Assembly: GCA_963656085.1 (NCBI GenBank)
Contig: CAVKHV010000009.1
Span: forward strand, 1 to 39,187
Reading direction: 5' to 3'
DNA: 39,187 nucleotides
Origin: CAVALG01 sp963656085
Lineage (GTDB): Bacteria > Bacillota > Clostridia > Oscillospirales > Acutalibacteraceae
Part shown: positions 32,898 through 39,187 of the stretch, one piece after another
How the letters are laid out: each line of letters starts with the position of its first letter
Numbering within the stretch: position 1 is the first letter of the stretch
Translations under genes and position numbers: made by a program
Notes under the pieces: model-generated
What the model saw: the letters and a program-made list of their open reading frames with translations, nothing else
What the model was told of the DNA's origin: nothing
Databases searched by the model: none

Positions 32898-33803
32898 TTG
32901 GATGTTAAATCTCGCCGCAAAGCGGCAGATGTGTTCTTTCTTATAATGGCGGCGCTGCCGCCGATAATCGGCATAGCGCTTAAAGTGCTGTTTACGCCGC
33001 CGTCAACCGATATTGAAATACGCGGCGCACTTATCTACACAACGATTAAAATGCCTGTGGGTGAACTGCCGATAACCGAATCGCAGATAAATTCCTGGCT
33101 TGTAATACTCTCGGTGTTTTGGCTGTGCCTGTTTCTTACAAACGGGATACGGGCGCGCGGCGGAACAAAACGCCAGTTGTTAGCCGAATGGATAGTTGAA
33201 AAGTGCGAAGGGCTTGTCCGCGACAATATGGGCGAATATTTTAAAGGCTTTGCCCCGTTTGCGGCGGCGGTTATGGCGCTTTCGGCTCTTTCAAGCCTGC
33301 TTGCGCTTTTGGGGCTGTACGCACCTACTTCGGATATAAATATCGTGGGCGGCTGGGCATTGCTTGTTTTTATACTTATAACCTATTATAAATTCAAGTG
33401 CGGCCCGCTGCAGTACCTTAAAAGTTTTACGGAGCCCGTGCCGTTTTTGCTGCCGCTTAATCTTATAAGCGAGGCGGCAACGCCCGTTTCAATGGCGTTC
33501 CGCCATTACGGTAATGTTTTATCCGGCTCGGTAATATCGGTGCTGGTCGCCGCGGGCTTGGGCGGACTGTCAAACCTGCTGTTCGGGTGGCTGCCCGGAT
33601 CGCTCGGAGAAATTCCGTTTTTGCGTATAGGTCTGCCCGCAGTGCTCTCGATTTATTTTGACGTATTCAGCGGGCTTTTGCAGGCATTTATATTTGCAAT
33701 GCTCACCATGCTTTATATATCGGGCGGATTCCCGGCTGAACTTTACGAAAAGCGGCACGCCCAAAAGCAAAAAAGAAAACAAAAACAAAGAAACAAAGCA
33801 TGA
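32898..33803 (+). CDS. atpB: ATP synthase Fo subunit a
   Basis: Subunit a forms the ion half-channels beside the c ring. The 301-residue protein has about six membrane helices, and the essential stator arginine is seen in ATPVSMAFRHYGNVLSG (the Arg of the usual LRLFGN motif), followed by the last helix ending ISGGFPAELYEKRH. It is longer than the bacterial norm, with an extended loop after the first helix and a basic tail. The start is TTG 32898, supported by AGGGGGA (32884-32890) 7 bases upstream; no in-frame ATG lies near the N-terminus. Confidence 0.94.
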   Translation: MDVKSRRKAADVFFLIMAALPPIIGIALKVLFTPPSTDIEIRGALIYTTIKMPVGELPITESQINSWLVILSVFWLCLFLTNGIRARGGTKRQLLAEWIVEKCEGLVRDNMGEYFKGFAPFAAAVMALSALSSLLALLGLYAPTSDINIVGGWALLVFILITYYKFKCGPLQYLKSFTEPVPFLLPLNLISEAATPVSMAFRHYGNVLSGSVISVLVAAGLGGLSNLLFGWLPGSLGEIPFLRIGLPAVLSIYFDVFSGLLQAFIFAMLTMLYISGGFPAELYEKRHAQKQKRKQKQRNKA

Positions 33804-33810
33804 TTTTTTA

Positions 33811-33825
33811 ACCGACGCCGTCGGT
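33811..33825 (+). promoter_or_regulatory. Hairpin before atpE
   Basis: ACCGAC (33811-33816) pairs perfectly with GTCGGT (33820-33825) around a 3-base loop, just after a T-run (33804-33809) and 10 bases before the CGGAGG site of atpE. It leaves the site free and might stabilise the c-subunit message (inference). Confidence 0.5.
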
Positions 33826-33849
33826 GAATAATAAACGGAGGTATACATT

Positions 33850-34131
33850 ATGTTAGAACTTGCTGTAGGAATTATTTTAGGTTGCTGCGCCCTCGGTGCC
33901 GGCGTTGCGATGATTGCGGGTATAGGCCCCGGTATCGGTGAAGGCAACGCGGTTGCAAAAGCCTGCGAAGCCATAGGCCGCCAGCCCGAATGTAAGGGTC
34001 AGGTAACCACAACAATGCTTATGGGCTGCGCAATTGCCGAAACTACGGGACTTTATGCGCTGGTTATCGCCATCCTTCTTATCTTTGTTGCCCCCTCGCG
34101 CCTTGTAGACCTGCTTATGAGCGTTATTTGA
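33850..34131 (+). CDS. atpE: ATP synthase Fo subunit c
   Basis: The 93-residue hairpin protein builds the rotor ring. Helix 1 carries GAGVAMIAGIGPGIGEG, the loop is RQPE (44-47), and helix 2 carries the ion-binding Glu64 in AIAETTGLYALV. Around it, Thr65, Thr66 and Tyr69 correspond to Ser66, Thr67 and Tyr70 of the sodium-binding Ilyobacter c subunit, while Glu31 replaces that protein's Gln32. This is the two-carboxylate pattern described for Fusobacterium, so sodium coupling is likely (inference). CGGAGG (33836-33841) is 8 bases before the ATG. Confidence 0.97.
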   Translation: MLELAVGIILGCCALGAGVAMIAGIGPGIGEGNAVAKACEAIGRQPECKGQVTTTMLMGCAIAETTGLYALVIAILLIFVAPSRLVDLLMSVI

Positions 34132-34148
34132 CAAAAGGGGCGAAAGTT

Positions 34149-34649
34149 ATGCAAAGCCTTGAAGTAATATCGGTCAATATATGGCAGATATTGATATCAC
34201 TTTTAAATCTTTTTATACTCTTTTTAATACTTAAAAAATTTCTGTTCAAACCCGTAAAGCGCGTTGAGGAAGAACGCAGCGCGGAACTGGAAAAACAGTA
34301 TAAGGACGCGGAAAACGCCGAGGCTGCCGCCGACGCTTTGAAGTCACGGTGGGACGAGAAAATCAAAACGGCGGAAACCGAAGCCGGCGAAATCAAGCGG
34401 CAGGCAAAAGAAAAAGCCGAAAATTCAGCCGACAGGATAGTTGCCGAGGCGCACAAAAAAGCCGAGGAAATCACCGAATCCGCACGCGAGCAGGCTCGGC
34501 TTGAACGCAAAAAGGACGAGGCGAATTTAAGGCGCGAAATAGCCGATACCTCGGTAGCCTTAGCCTCAAAACTTATAGGCAGGGAGATAAACGCCGATGA
34601 CCACAAAGTGCTTATTGACGAAGCGATAGACGGGATAGGTGAAGAATAA
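34149..34649 (+). CDS. atpF: ATP synthase Fo subunit b
   Basis: The peripheral stalk subunit b has one N-terminal membrane helix (about 10-30: NIWQILISLLNLFILFLIL) followed by a long charged coiled coil (about 40-140), with a C-terminal part that contacts delta. Length is 166 residues, normal for the family. An in-frame TTG overlapping the atpE stop would add seven residues, but AAAAGGGG (34133-34140) lies 8 bases before the ATG at 34149, so that start was chosen. Its stop overlaps atpH by one base (TAATG). Confidence 0.95.
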   Translation: MQSLEVISVNIWQILISLLNLFILFLILKKFLFKPVKRVEEERSAELEKQYKDAENAEAAADALKSRWDEKIKTAETEAGEIKRQAKEKAENSADRIVAEAHKKAEEITESAREQARLERKKDEANLRREIADTSVALASKLIGREINADDHKVLIDEAIDGIGEE

Positions 34650-35179
34650 TGAACGGTGCGGCAAAGGAATACGCAGACGCTCTGTTTGAATTGGCGGCTG
34701 AAAAGCACCGCGAAACGGAATGCCTTAACGATTTAAAACTCGTGCTTGCAGAGTTTGAAAAATTCCCGAAATATCCCGAACTGCTGGCGTCGCCCAATAT
34801 TTCGCAGACTCAAAAGGTCGATATGCTTGTCGGTTCGTTCGGCGCAGCTGTATCGGCCGACTGCTTAAACTTTTTAAAAGTTCTTTGTAAAAACGGGCGG
34901 ATATCCTTGCTGCCTGACTGCGAAAAAGAGTATGAAGCCGCTTACAGAAAACTTAAAAACACAATAAAGGTTCGGGCTGTCTGTGCCGCGGAGCCCTCCG
35001 CCGCAGAAAAAGCGGAACTTGAGCGGAAACTGAAAAATCGGTACGGCAAGGAAACGGAAATTATGTATGAAACCGATAAGGGTCTGCTCGGCGGTATGGT
35101 TATCTATGCAGGCGATGAAATTATTGACGGAAGCCTTGCCGGAAAAATCAATAAAGCAAGGGAGGAACTGCGAAAATGA
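34649..35179 (+). CDS. atpH: ATP synthase F1 subunit delta
   Basis: Delta connects the peripheral stalk to the top of the F1 head. The 176-residue protein starts AAKEYADALFELAAE, the usual N-terminal helical bundle, and ends with the family's signature TDKGLLGGMVIYAGDEIIDGSLAGKI. Both its start (TAATG) and stop (ATGA with atpA) overlap neighbours, so translation should be coupled through the operon. Confidence 0.95.
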   Translation: MNGAAKEYADALFELAAEKHRETECLNDLKLVLAEFEKFPKYPELLASPNISQTQKVDMLVGSFGAAVSADCLNFLKVLCKNGRISLLPDCEKEYEAAYRKLKNTIKVRAVCAAEPSAAEKAELERKLKNRYGKETEIMYETDKGLLGGMVIYAGDEIIDGSLAGKINKAREELRK

Positions 35180-36666
35180 GCAAAAATGCAGAGGAAATAA
35201 GCAGCATTATAAAAGAGCAGATACGCTCATTGGAAACGGGCAACGAAACATCCGAGACAGGGACCGTCGTGCTGGTTGGCGACGGTATTGCAACCGCTTA
35301 CGGTCTTCGCAACTGTATGGCAGGCGAACTTTTGGAATTTGAGGACGGCAGTTTCGGTATGGCGCAAAACCTTGAGGAAGAAACCGTGTCGGTCGCATTG
35401 CTTTCGAACAAAAACGATATCAAAGAGGGCAGCCGCGTAAAACGGACGGGGCGCGTTTTGTCGGTCCCCGTGGGTGAAGAACTGCTCGGCAGAGTGGTCA
35501 ACGCGCTCGGCGAACCGATTGACGGTAAAGGTCCCGTAAACTGCGCCCAAACACGTCCGGTTGAAGCCGAAGCACCCGGAATAATTGAAAGAAAGAGCGT
35601 ATCTGTTCCGCTTGTAACGGGCATAAAGGCGATTGACGGTATGATACCTATAGGCCGCGGACAGCGCGAACTTATAATCGGCGACCGCCAGACGGGAAAA
35701 ACCGAAATCGCAATAGATACAATAATAAATCAAAAGGACAGCGGCGTTATCTGCATTTATGTCGCCATCGGGCAAAAGAACACCTCGGTAGTGCAGATCG
35801 CGCGCGAACTCGGCAGCGCGGGGGCTATGAAGAATACGATCATCGTTTCCGCCTCGGCGTCCGAAACCGCACCGCTGCAGTATATCGCGCCGTATGCAGG
35901 CTGCGCTATGGCTGAATACTTCAGGGCAAAGGGTCGCGATGTGCTTATTGTGTATGACGATCTTTCCAAACACGCGGTAGCTTACCGTGCGCTTTCCCTG
36001 CTTATCCGCCGTCCGCCCGGCCGTGAAGCGTACCCCGGCGATGTGTTCTATTTACATTCAAGATTGCTTGAACGCGCCGCCTGCGTTGCACCCGAATACG
36101 GCGGCGGTTCGATAACCGCCCTCCCGATAATCGAAACCCAGGCAGGCGACGTTTCGGCGTATATACCGACCAACGTTATCTCAATAACCGACGGTCAGAT
36201 ATTTCTTGAAACCGAACTGTTCCACGAGGGGATTATGCCGGCTATAAACCCGGGTATATCGGTCAGCCGTGTCGGCGGCAGCGCGCAGATAAAGGGTATG
36301 AAAGCGGTTGCGGGCGAACTTAAACTTATGTATTCGCAGTACCTTGAATTGCAGTCGTTCGCGCAGTTCGGAAGCGACCTTGACGCCGATACAAAACAGC
36401 GCCTTGCACGCGGCGAACGCATTGTTGAAGTGCTTAAACAAAAGCGCAATTCCCCCGTGCGTACGGGTTGCCAGGTCGTAATACTCTTTGCCGTGGTAAA
36501 CGGATATCTTGATAAAATACCGGTAAAAGAAATCGCCGCGTATGAGCAAAACCTGTACGAACGGCTTGAAAACGAGCACAGCGACCTGCTGCAGCGCATT
36601 GAGCAGGGCTGCTTTGAACCCGAAGACAAAGAGCGAATAAAAGCGGTTCTGACAGAAACGGAGTAA
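35176..36666 (+). CDS. atpA: ATP synthase F1 subunit alpha
   Basis: Alpha forms the non-catalytic nucleotide sites of the F1 hexamer. The 496-residue protein has the N-terminal beta barrel, the P-loop GDRQTGKT near 169-176, IYVAIGQKNTSVVQ, the arginine finger region NPGISVSRVGGSAQIKGMK and a C-terminal helical domain with FGSDLDADTKQRLARGERI. Sequence and length are ordinary. GGGAGGAAC (35160-35168) precedes the ATG, which overlaps the atpH stop. Confidence 0.98.
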   Translation: MSKNAEEISSIIKEQIRSLETGNETSETGTVVLVGDGIATAYGLRNCMAGELLEFEDGSFGMAQNLEEETVSVALLSNKNDIKEGSRVKRTGRVLSVPVGEELLGRVVNALGEPIDGKGPVNCAQTRPVEAEAPGIIERKSVSVPLVTGIKAIDGMIPIGRGQRELIIGDRQTGKTEIAIDTIINQKDSGVICIYVAIGQKNTSVVQIARELGSAGAMKNTIIVSASASETAPLQYIAPYAGCAMAEYFRAKGRDVLIVYDDLSKHAVAYRALSLLIRRPPGREAYPGDVFYLHSRLLERAACVAPEYGGGSITALPIIETQAGDVSAYIPTNVISITDGQIFLETELFHEGIMPAINPGISVSRVGGSAQIKGMKAVAGELKLMYSQYLELQSFAQFGSDLDADTKQRLARGERIVEVLKQKRNSPVRTGCQVVILFAVVNGYLDKIPVKEIAAYEQNLYERLENEHSDLLQRIEQGCFEPEDKERIKAVLTETE

Positions 36667-36670
36667 TGTT

Positions 36671-37471
36671 ATGGGAGAGGATATAAGAGCGCTCCGCACG
36701 CGGATAAAAAGCGTCGATTCCACCCTGCACCTTACCAATGCAATGGGGCTTGTAGCGTCGTCTAAAATACGCCGCGCGAGCACTGCGGCAACCGCCGCCG
36801 AGGAATATTCGTCGCTTATGACCGAAACGCTTAAAAGTCTTGCCGCCTCCCCCATCTGCCGCGACAGCGTATACAGCAATGAGGGCGCAGGTCCCGTCAA
36901 GGTTATAGTCATAGCAGGCGACAGGGGGCTTGCGGGCGGATACAATTCCGCGGTCTTTAAAAAGGCAGCGGAATACGAGGGCTGCGAGGTCATACCTATA
37001 GGGAAACGCGCGTGCGATAAGTATAAAAAAGCCTCCGTTTCGGCAGAGAAATTCTCGGCTGCCGATTCGGGCAAACTTGCCGCCGGGCTTTGCGAAGATT
37101 TTAAAAGCGGTAAAATGAGCCGCCTTGTAATAATAGGCACAAAATATGTGTCCATGCTCGAAAATCAGGTCTATGCGGAAGAAATATTGCCGATAAAGCC
37201 GCCCGAAAATGCGCGCCCATTTAACGCCGAAGCCGAGCCGGACGAAAAAACCGTGCTTGAACAGGTAATAGGCGAATACCTTACGGGCGCGATAACCGCA
37301 GCGGTCAAGGAGAGTTTTTTATGCGAGCTTGCCGCGCGCCGCACGGCCATGGATAACGCGGGCAAGAACGCAACCGCAATGATAGACGATTTAACGCTTA
37401 GATACAACCGCGCAAGACAAAGCGCGATAACTCAGGAAATAACCGAAATAGTCGCCGGCGGAGACGCGTAA
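36671..37471 (+). CDS. atpG: ATP synthase F1 subunit gamma
   Basis: Gamma is the central rotor shaft. The 266-residue protein shows the N-terminal helix IRALRTRIKSVDSTLHLTNAMGLVASSKIRRA, the globular part with VIAGDRGLAGGYNSAV, and the C-terminal helix RRTAMDNAGKNATAMIDDLTLRYNRARQSAITQEITEIVAG that enters the hexamer. It is slightly shorter than the common 285 residues, the difference lying in the globular domain. It begins 4 bases after atpA. Confidence 0.97.
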   Translation: MGEDIRALRTRIKSVDSTLHLTNAMGLVASSKIRRASTAATAAEEYSSLMTETLKSLAASPICRDSVYSNEGAGPVKVIVIAGDRGLAGGYNSAVFKKAAEYEGCEVIPIGKRACDKYKKASVSAEKFSAADSGKLAAGLCEDFKSGKMSRLVIIGTKYVSMLENQVYAEEILPIKPPENARPFNAEAEPDEKTVLEQVIGEYLTGAITAAVKESFLCELAARRTAMDNAGKNATAMIDDLTLRYNRARQSAITQEITEIVAGGDA

Positions 37472-37493
37472 GGCGGCAAAAGGAGGAATATCT

Positions 37494-38894
37494 ATGCCCG
37501 AAACAAACACAGGTAAGGTGTGCCGTGTTATGGGGCCGGTGGTCGACGTCCGTTTTGCGGACGGGTACCTGCCGGCTATAAACAACGCGCTTGAAATAAA
37601 ATCAGGCGATAAAACGCTGATTATCGAGGTTGCACAGCATATCGGGGATAATACCGTGCGCTGCATTGCTATGGACTCAACCGACGGGCTGCAGCGCGAT
37701 ATTGATGTAATTGACACAGGCAAACCGATAAGCGTTCCCGTGGGTAAAGAAACGCTCGGCAGAATATTTAATGTTTTAGGCGAAGCGGTGGACAATAAAC
37801 CCGCGCCCGAAACAAAAGAGCGTTGGGAAATTCACCGCCCTGCCCCCGCATTTGACGAGTTAACGTCTTCAGCCGAAATGTTTGAAACGGGAATCAAAGT
37901 AATTGACCTGCTTTGCCCCTATTCAAAAGGCGGTAAGATAGGTCTTTTCGGCGGCGCAGGCGTCGGCAAGACCGTTCTTATAATGGAACTTATAAATAAC
38001 ATAGCAAAAGAGCACGGCGGACTTTCGGTATTTACGGGCGTCGGCGAACGCACCCGTGAGGGTAACGACCTTTATAACGAAATGAAACAGTCGGGCGTTC
38101 TTAAAAACACCGCGCTTGTCTACGGTCAGATGAACGAGCCGCCCGGTGCGAGAATGCGTGTTGCGCTGTCGGGTCTTACTATGGCTGAATATTTTCGCGA
38201 CCACGACAGGCAGGACGTGCTCTTGTTTATTGATAACATTTTCAGATTTACGCAGGCAGGCAGTGAGGTTTCCGCACTGCTCGGGCGTATGCCCTCCGCC
38301 GTCGGTTATCAGCCGACCCTTGCAAACGAAATGGGCGCTTTGCAGGAACGTATAACTTCCACAAAAAACGGCTCGGTAACCTCTGTGCAGGCGGTCTATG
38401 TGCCTGCCGACGACCTTACCGACCCTGCACCTGCAACCACATTTGCCCACCTGGACGCCACAACCGTCCTTTCCCGTAAAATATCGTCGCAGGGCATTTA
38501 TCCGGCGGTAGATCCGCTTGAATCAACCAGCCGCATACTTTCGCCCGAAGTGTTAGGTACCGAGCATTACGAAGTGGCGCGCGAAGTGCAGCGCATTTTG
38601 CAGCGGTATACCGAACTTACGGATATTATAGCAATAATGGGTATGGACGAACTGTCGGACGAGGATAAAATGCTTGTAGGACGCGCGCGCAGAATACAAA
38701 AATTCCTGTCGCAGCCGTTCGATGTGTCCGAAAAATTCACGGGCATACCCGGCAAATATGTCCCCGTAAGCGAAACAATACGCGGATTTAAGGGCATAAT
38801 CGAAGGTAAATATGATGATCTGCCCGAATCGGCGTTCCTGTTTGTCGGAACGATAGACGAAGCCGTTAAAAAAGCAGAGAAGGTGGCGCAATGA
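37494..38894 (+). CDS. atpD: ATP synthase F1 subunit beta
   Basis: Beta carries the catalytic sites. The 466-residue protein has the P-loop GGAGVGKT near 153-160, the catalytic glutamate in GVGERTREGNDLY, the Walker B run DVLLFIDNIFRFTQAGSEVSALLGRMPSAVGYQPTL, and the DELSDEDK segment (DELSEED region) of the C-terminal domain that interacts with epsilon. AAAGGAGG (37479-37486) precedes the ATG. The stop overlaps atpC (ATGA). Confidence 0.98.
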   Translation: MPETNTGKVCRVMGPVVDVRFADGYLPAINNALEIKSGDKTLIIEVAQHIGDNTVRCIAMDSTDGLQRDIDVIDTGKPISVPVGKETLGRIFNVLGEAVDNKPAPETKERWEIHRPAPAFDELTSSAEMFETGIKVIDLLCPYSKGGKIGLFGGAGVGKTVLIMELINNIAKEHGGLSVFTGVGERTREGNDLYNEMKQSGVLKNTALVYGQMNEPPGARMRVALSGLTMAEYFRDHDRQDVLLFIDNIFRFTQAGSEVSALLGRMPSAVGYQPTLANEMGALQERITSTKNGSVTSVQAVYVPADDLTDPAPATTFAHLDATTVLSRKISSQGIYPAVDPLESTSRILSPEVLGTEHYEVAREVQRILQRYTELTDIIAIMGMDELSDEDKMLVGRARRIQKFLSQPFDVSEKFTGIPGKYVPVSETIRGFKGIIEGKYDDLPESAFLFVGTIDEAVKKAEKVAQ

Positions 38895-39151
38895 GTGCCT
38901 TTCACCTTAAAATTGCCTCACCCGACGGCAAAATATTTGAGGGGGAAGTTACCTCGGTTTCCGTTCGCGGCGTTGCGGGCGACCTTGCAATTTTAGCAAA
39001 TCACGCGCCGTTTATAACCGGCGTGTCGCCCTGCATTTGTAAGATTACGTTGCCCGACGGCGGCGAAAAGCAGGCGAATATCGGGGGCGGAATACTGTCG
39101 GTTGACGGGGGCGAGACCCGACTGATGTCACATAGTTTTAACTGGATCTGA
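38891..39151 (+). CDS. atpC: ATP synthase F1 subunit epsilon, short form
   Basis: Epsilon sits at the base of the rotor. This protein covers the N-terminal beta sandwich (FHLKIASPDGKIFEGEVTSVSVRGVAGDLAILANHAPFITG ... IGGGILSVDGGETRLMS) and then stops after 86 residues, ending SFNWI. The usual bacterial form has about 130-140 residues, the last 45 or so forming two helices that inhibit ATP hydrolysis. No continuation of those helices is apparent in other frames in the 36 bases left of the window. It overlaps atpD by 4 nt. Confidence 0.92.
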   Translation: MSAFHLKIASPDGKIFEGEVTSVSVRGVAGDLAILANHAPFITGVSPCICKITLPDGGEKQANIGGGILSVDGGETRLMSHSFNWI

Positions 39152-39187
39152 CGAATAATCATCGGTGCCCTGCGGCAGTTTCGGCAG

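Noticed and set aside
36181..37155. Long minus-strand frame of 324 codons across atpA and atpG
   Set aside because: It is antisense to conserved ATP synthase genes and shows no family motifs.

Overview
The window looks like one contiguous chromosomal segment of an anaerobic Firmicute, most likely of class Clostridia near the Oscillospirales (an inference from protein style, TTG starts, dense GA-rich ribosome binding sites, M18/M42 aminopeptidases, and an F-type ATP synthase with a sodium-type c subunit). It begins at the origin-proximal rpmH-rnpA-yidD-yidC-khpB cluster. Most genes have balanced base composition; positions about 19800-23000 are visibly richer in A+T.

Layout. (1) 1-2852: a consensus promoter and structured leader, then rpmH, rnpA, yidD, yidC and khpB, closed by a terminator. 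(2) 2918-7250: DUF951, prfA, ywlC (threonylcarbamoyl-AMP synthase), coaE and an M18 aminopeptidase, mostly joined by 4-8 nt overlaps; the usual mnmE-mnmG-rsmG block after khpB is absent. (3) 7273-19429: housekeeping and metabolic genes, all on the + strand: galE, a YugP-type zinc peptidase, pncB, a small lipoprotein, an ABC exporter, murD, two tandem M42 aminopeptidases, a GNAT protein, a PLP lyase-like protein and a 1-phosphofructokinase. (4) 19568-19795: tRNA-Ala(CGC) with its own promoter and terminator. (5) 19827-23050: an A+T-rich glycan module (flippase plus two GT2 glycosyltransferases) ending in a terminator shared with the converging strand. (6) 23064-26293, minus strand: a collagen-like surface protein, a sugar O-acetyltransferase and a MATE exporter; an AraC regulator (26411-27286) diverges from the MATE gene through a palindromic double promoter. 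(7) 27415-32137, minus strand: an overlapping HdeD / MMPL / repeat-rich secreted protein operon. (8) 32342-39151: the complete F1Fo ATP synthase operon, atpI-B-E-F-H-A-G-D-C, with a matching promoter.

Main points for a second look: a 26-28 nt hairpin with a conserved 7-nt loop recurs in four transcribed intergenic spots (before murD, before tRNA-Ala, in the atp leader and before atpB); the c subunit carries two glutamates at the ion site, as in the two-carboxylate sodium rotor of Fusobacterium; the epsilon subunit is only 86 residues and lacks its C-terminal helical domain; the araC/MATE promoters share a self-complementary 10-bp -10 element; the rpmH leader has a 10-bp closing stem; the collagen-like gene has 48 uninterrupted G-X-Y triplets. 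I found no CRISPR array, transposase, integrase or phage gene.
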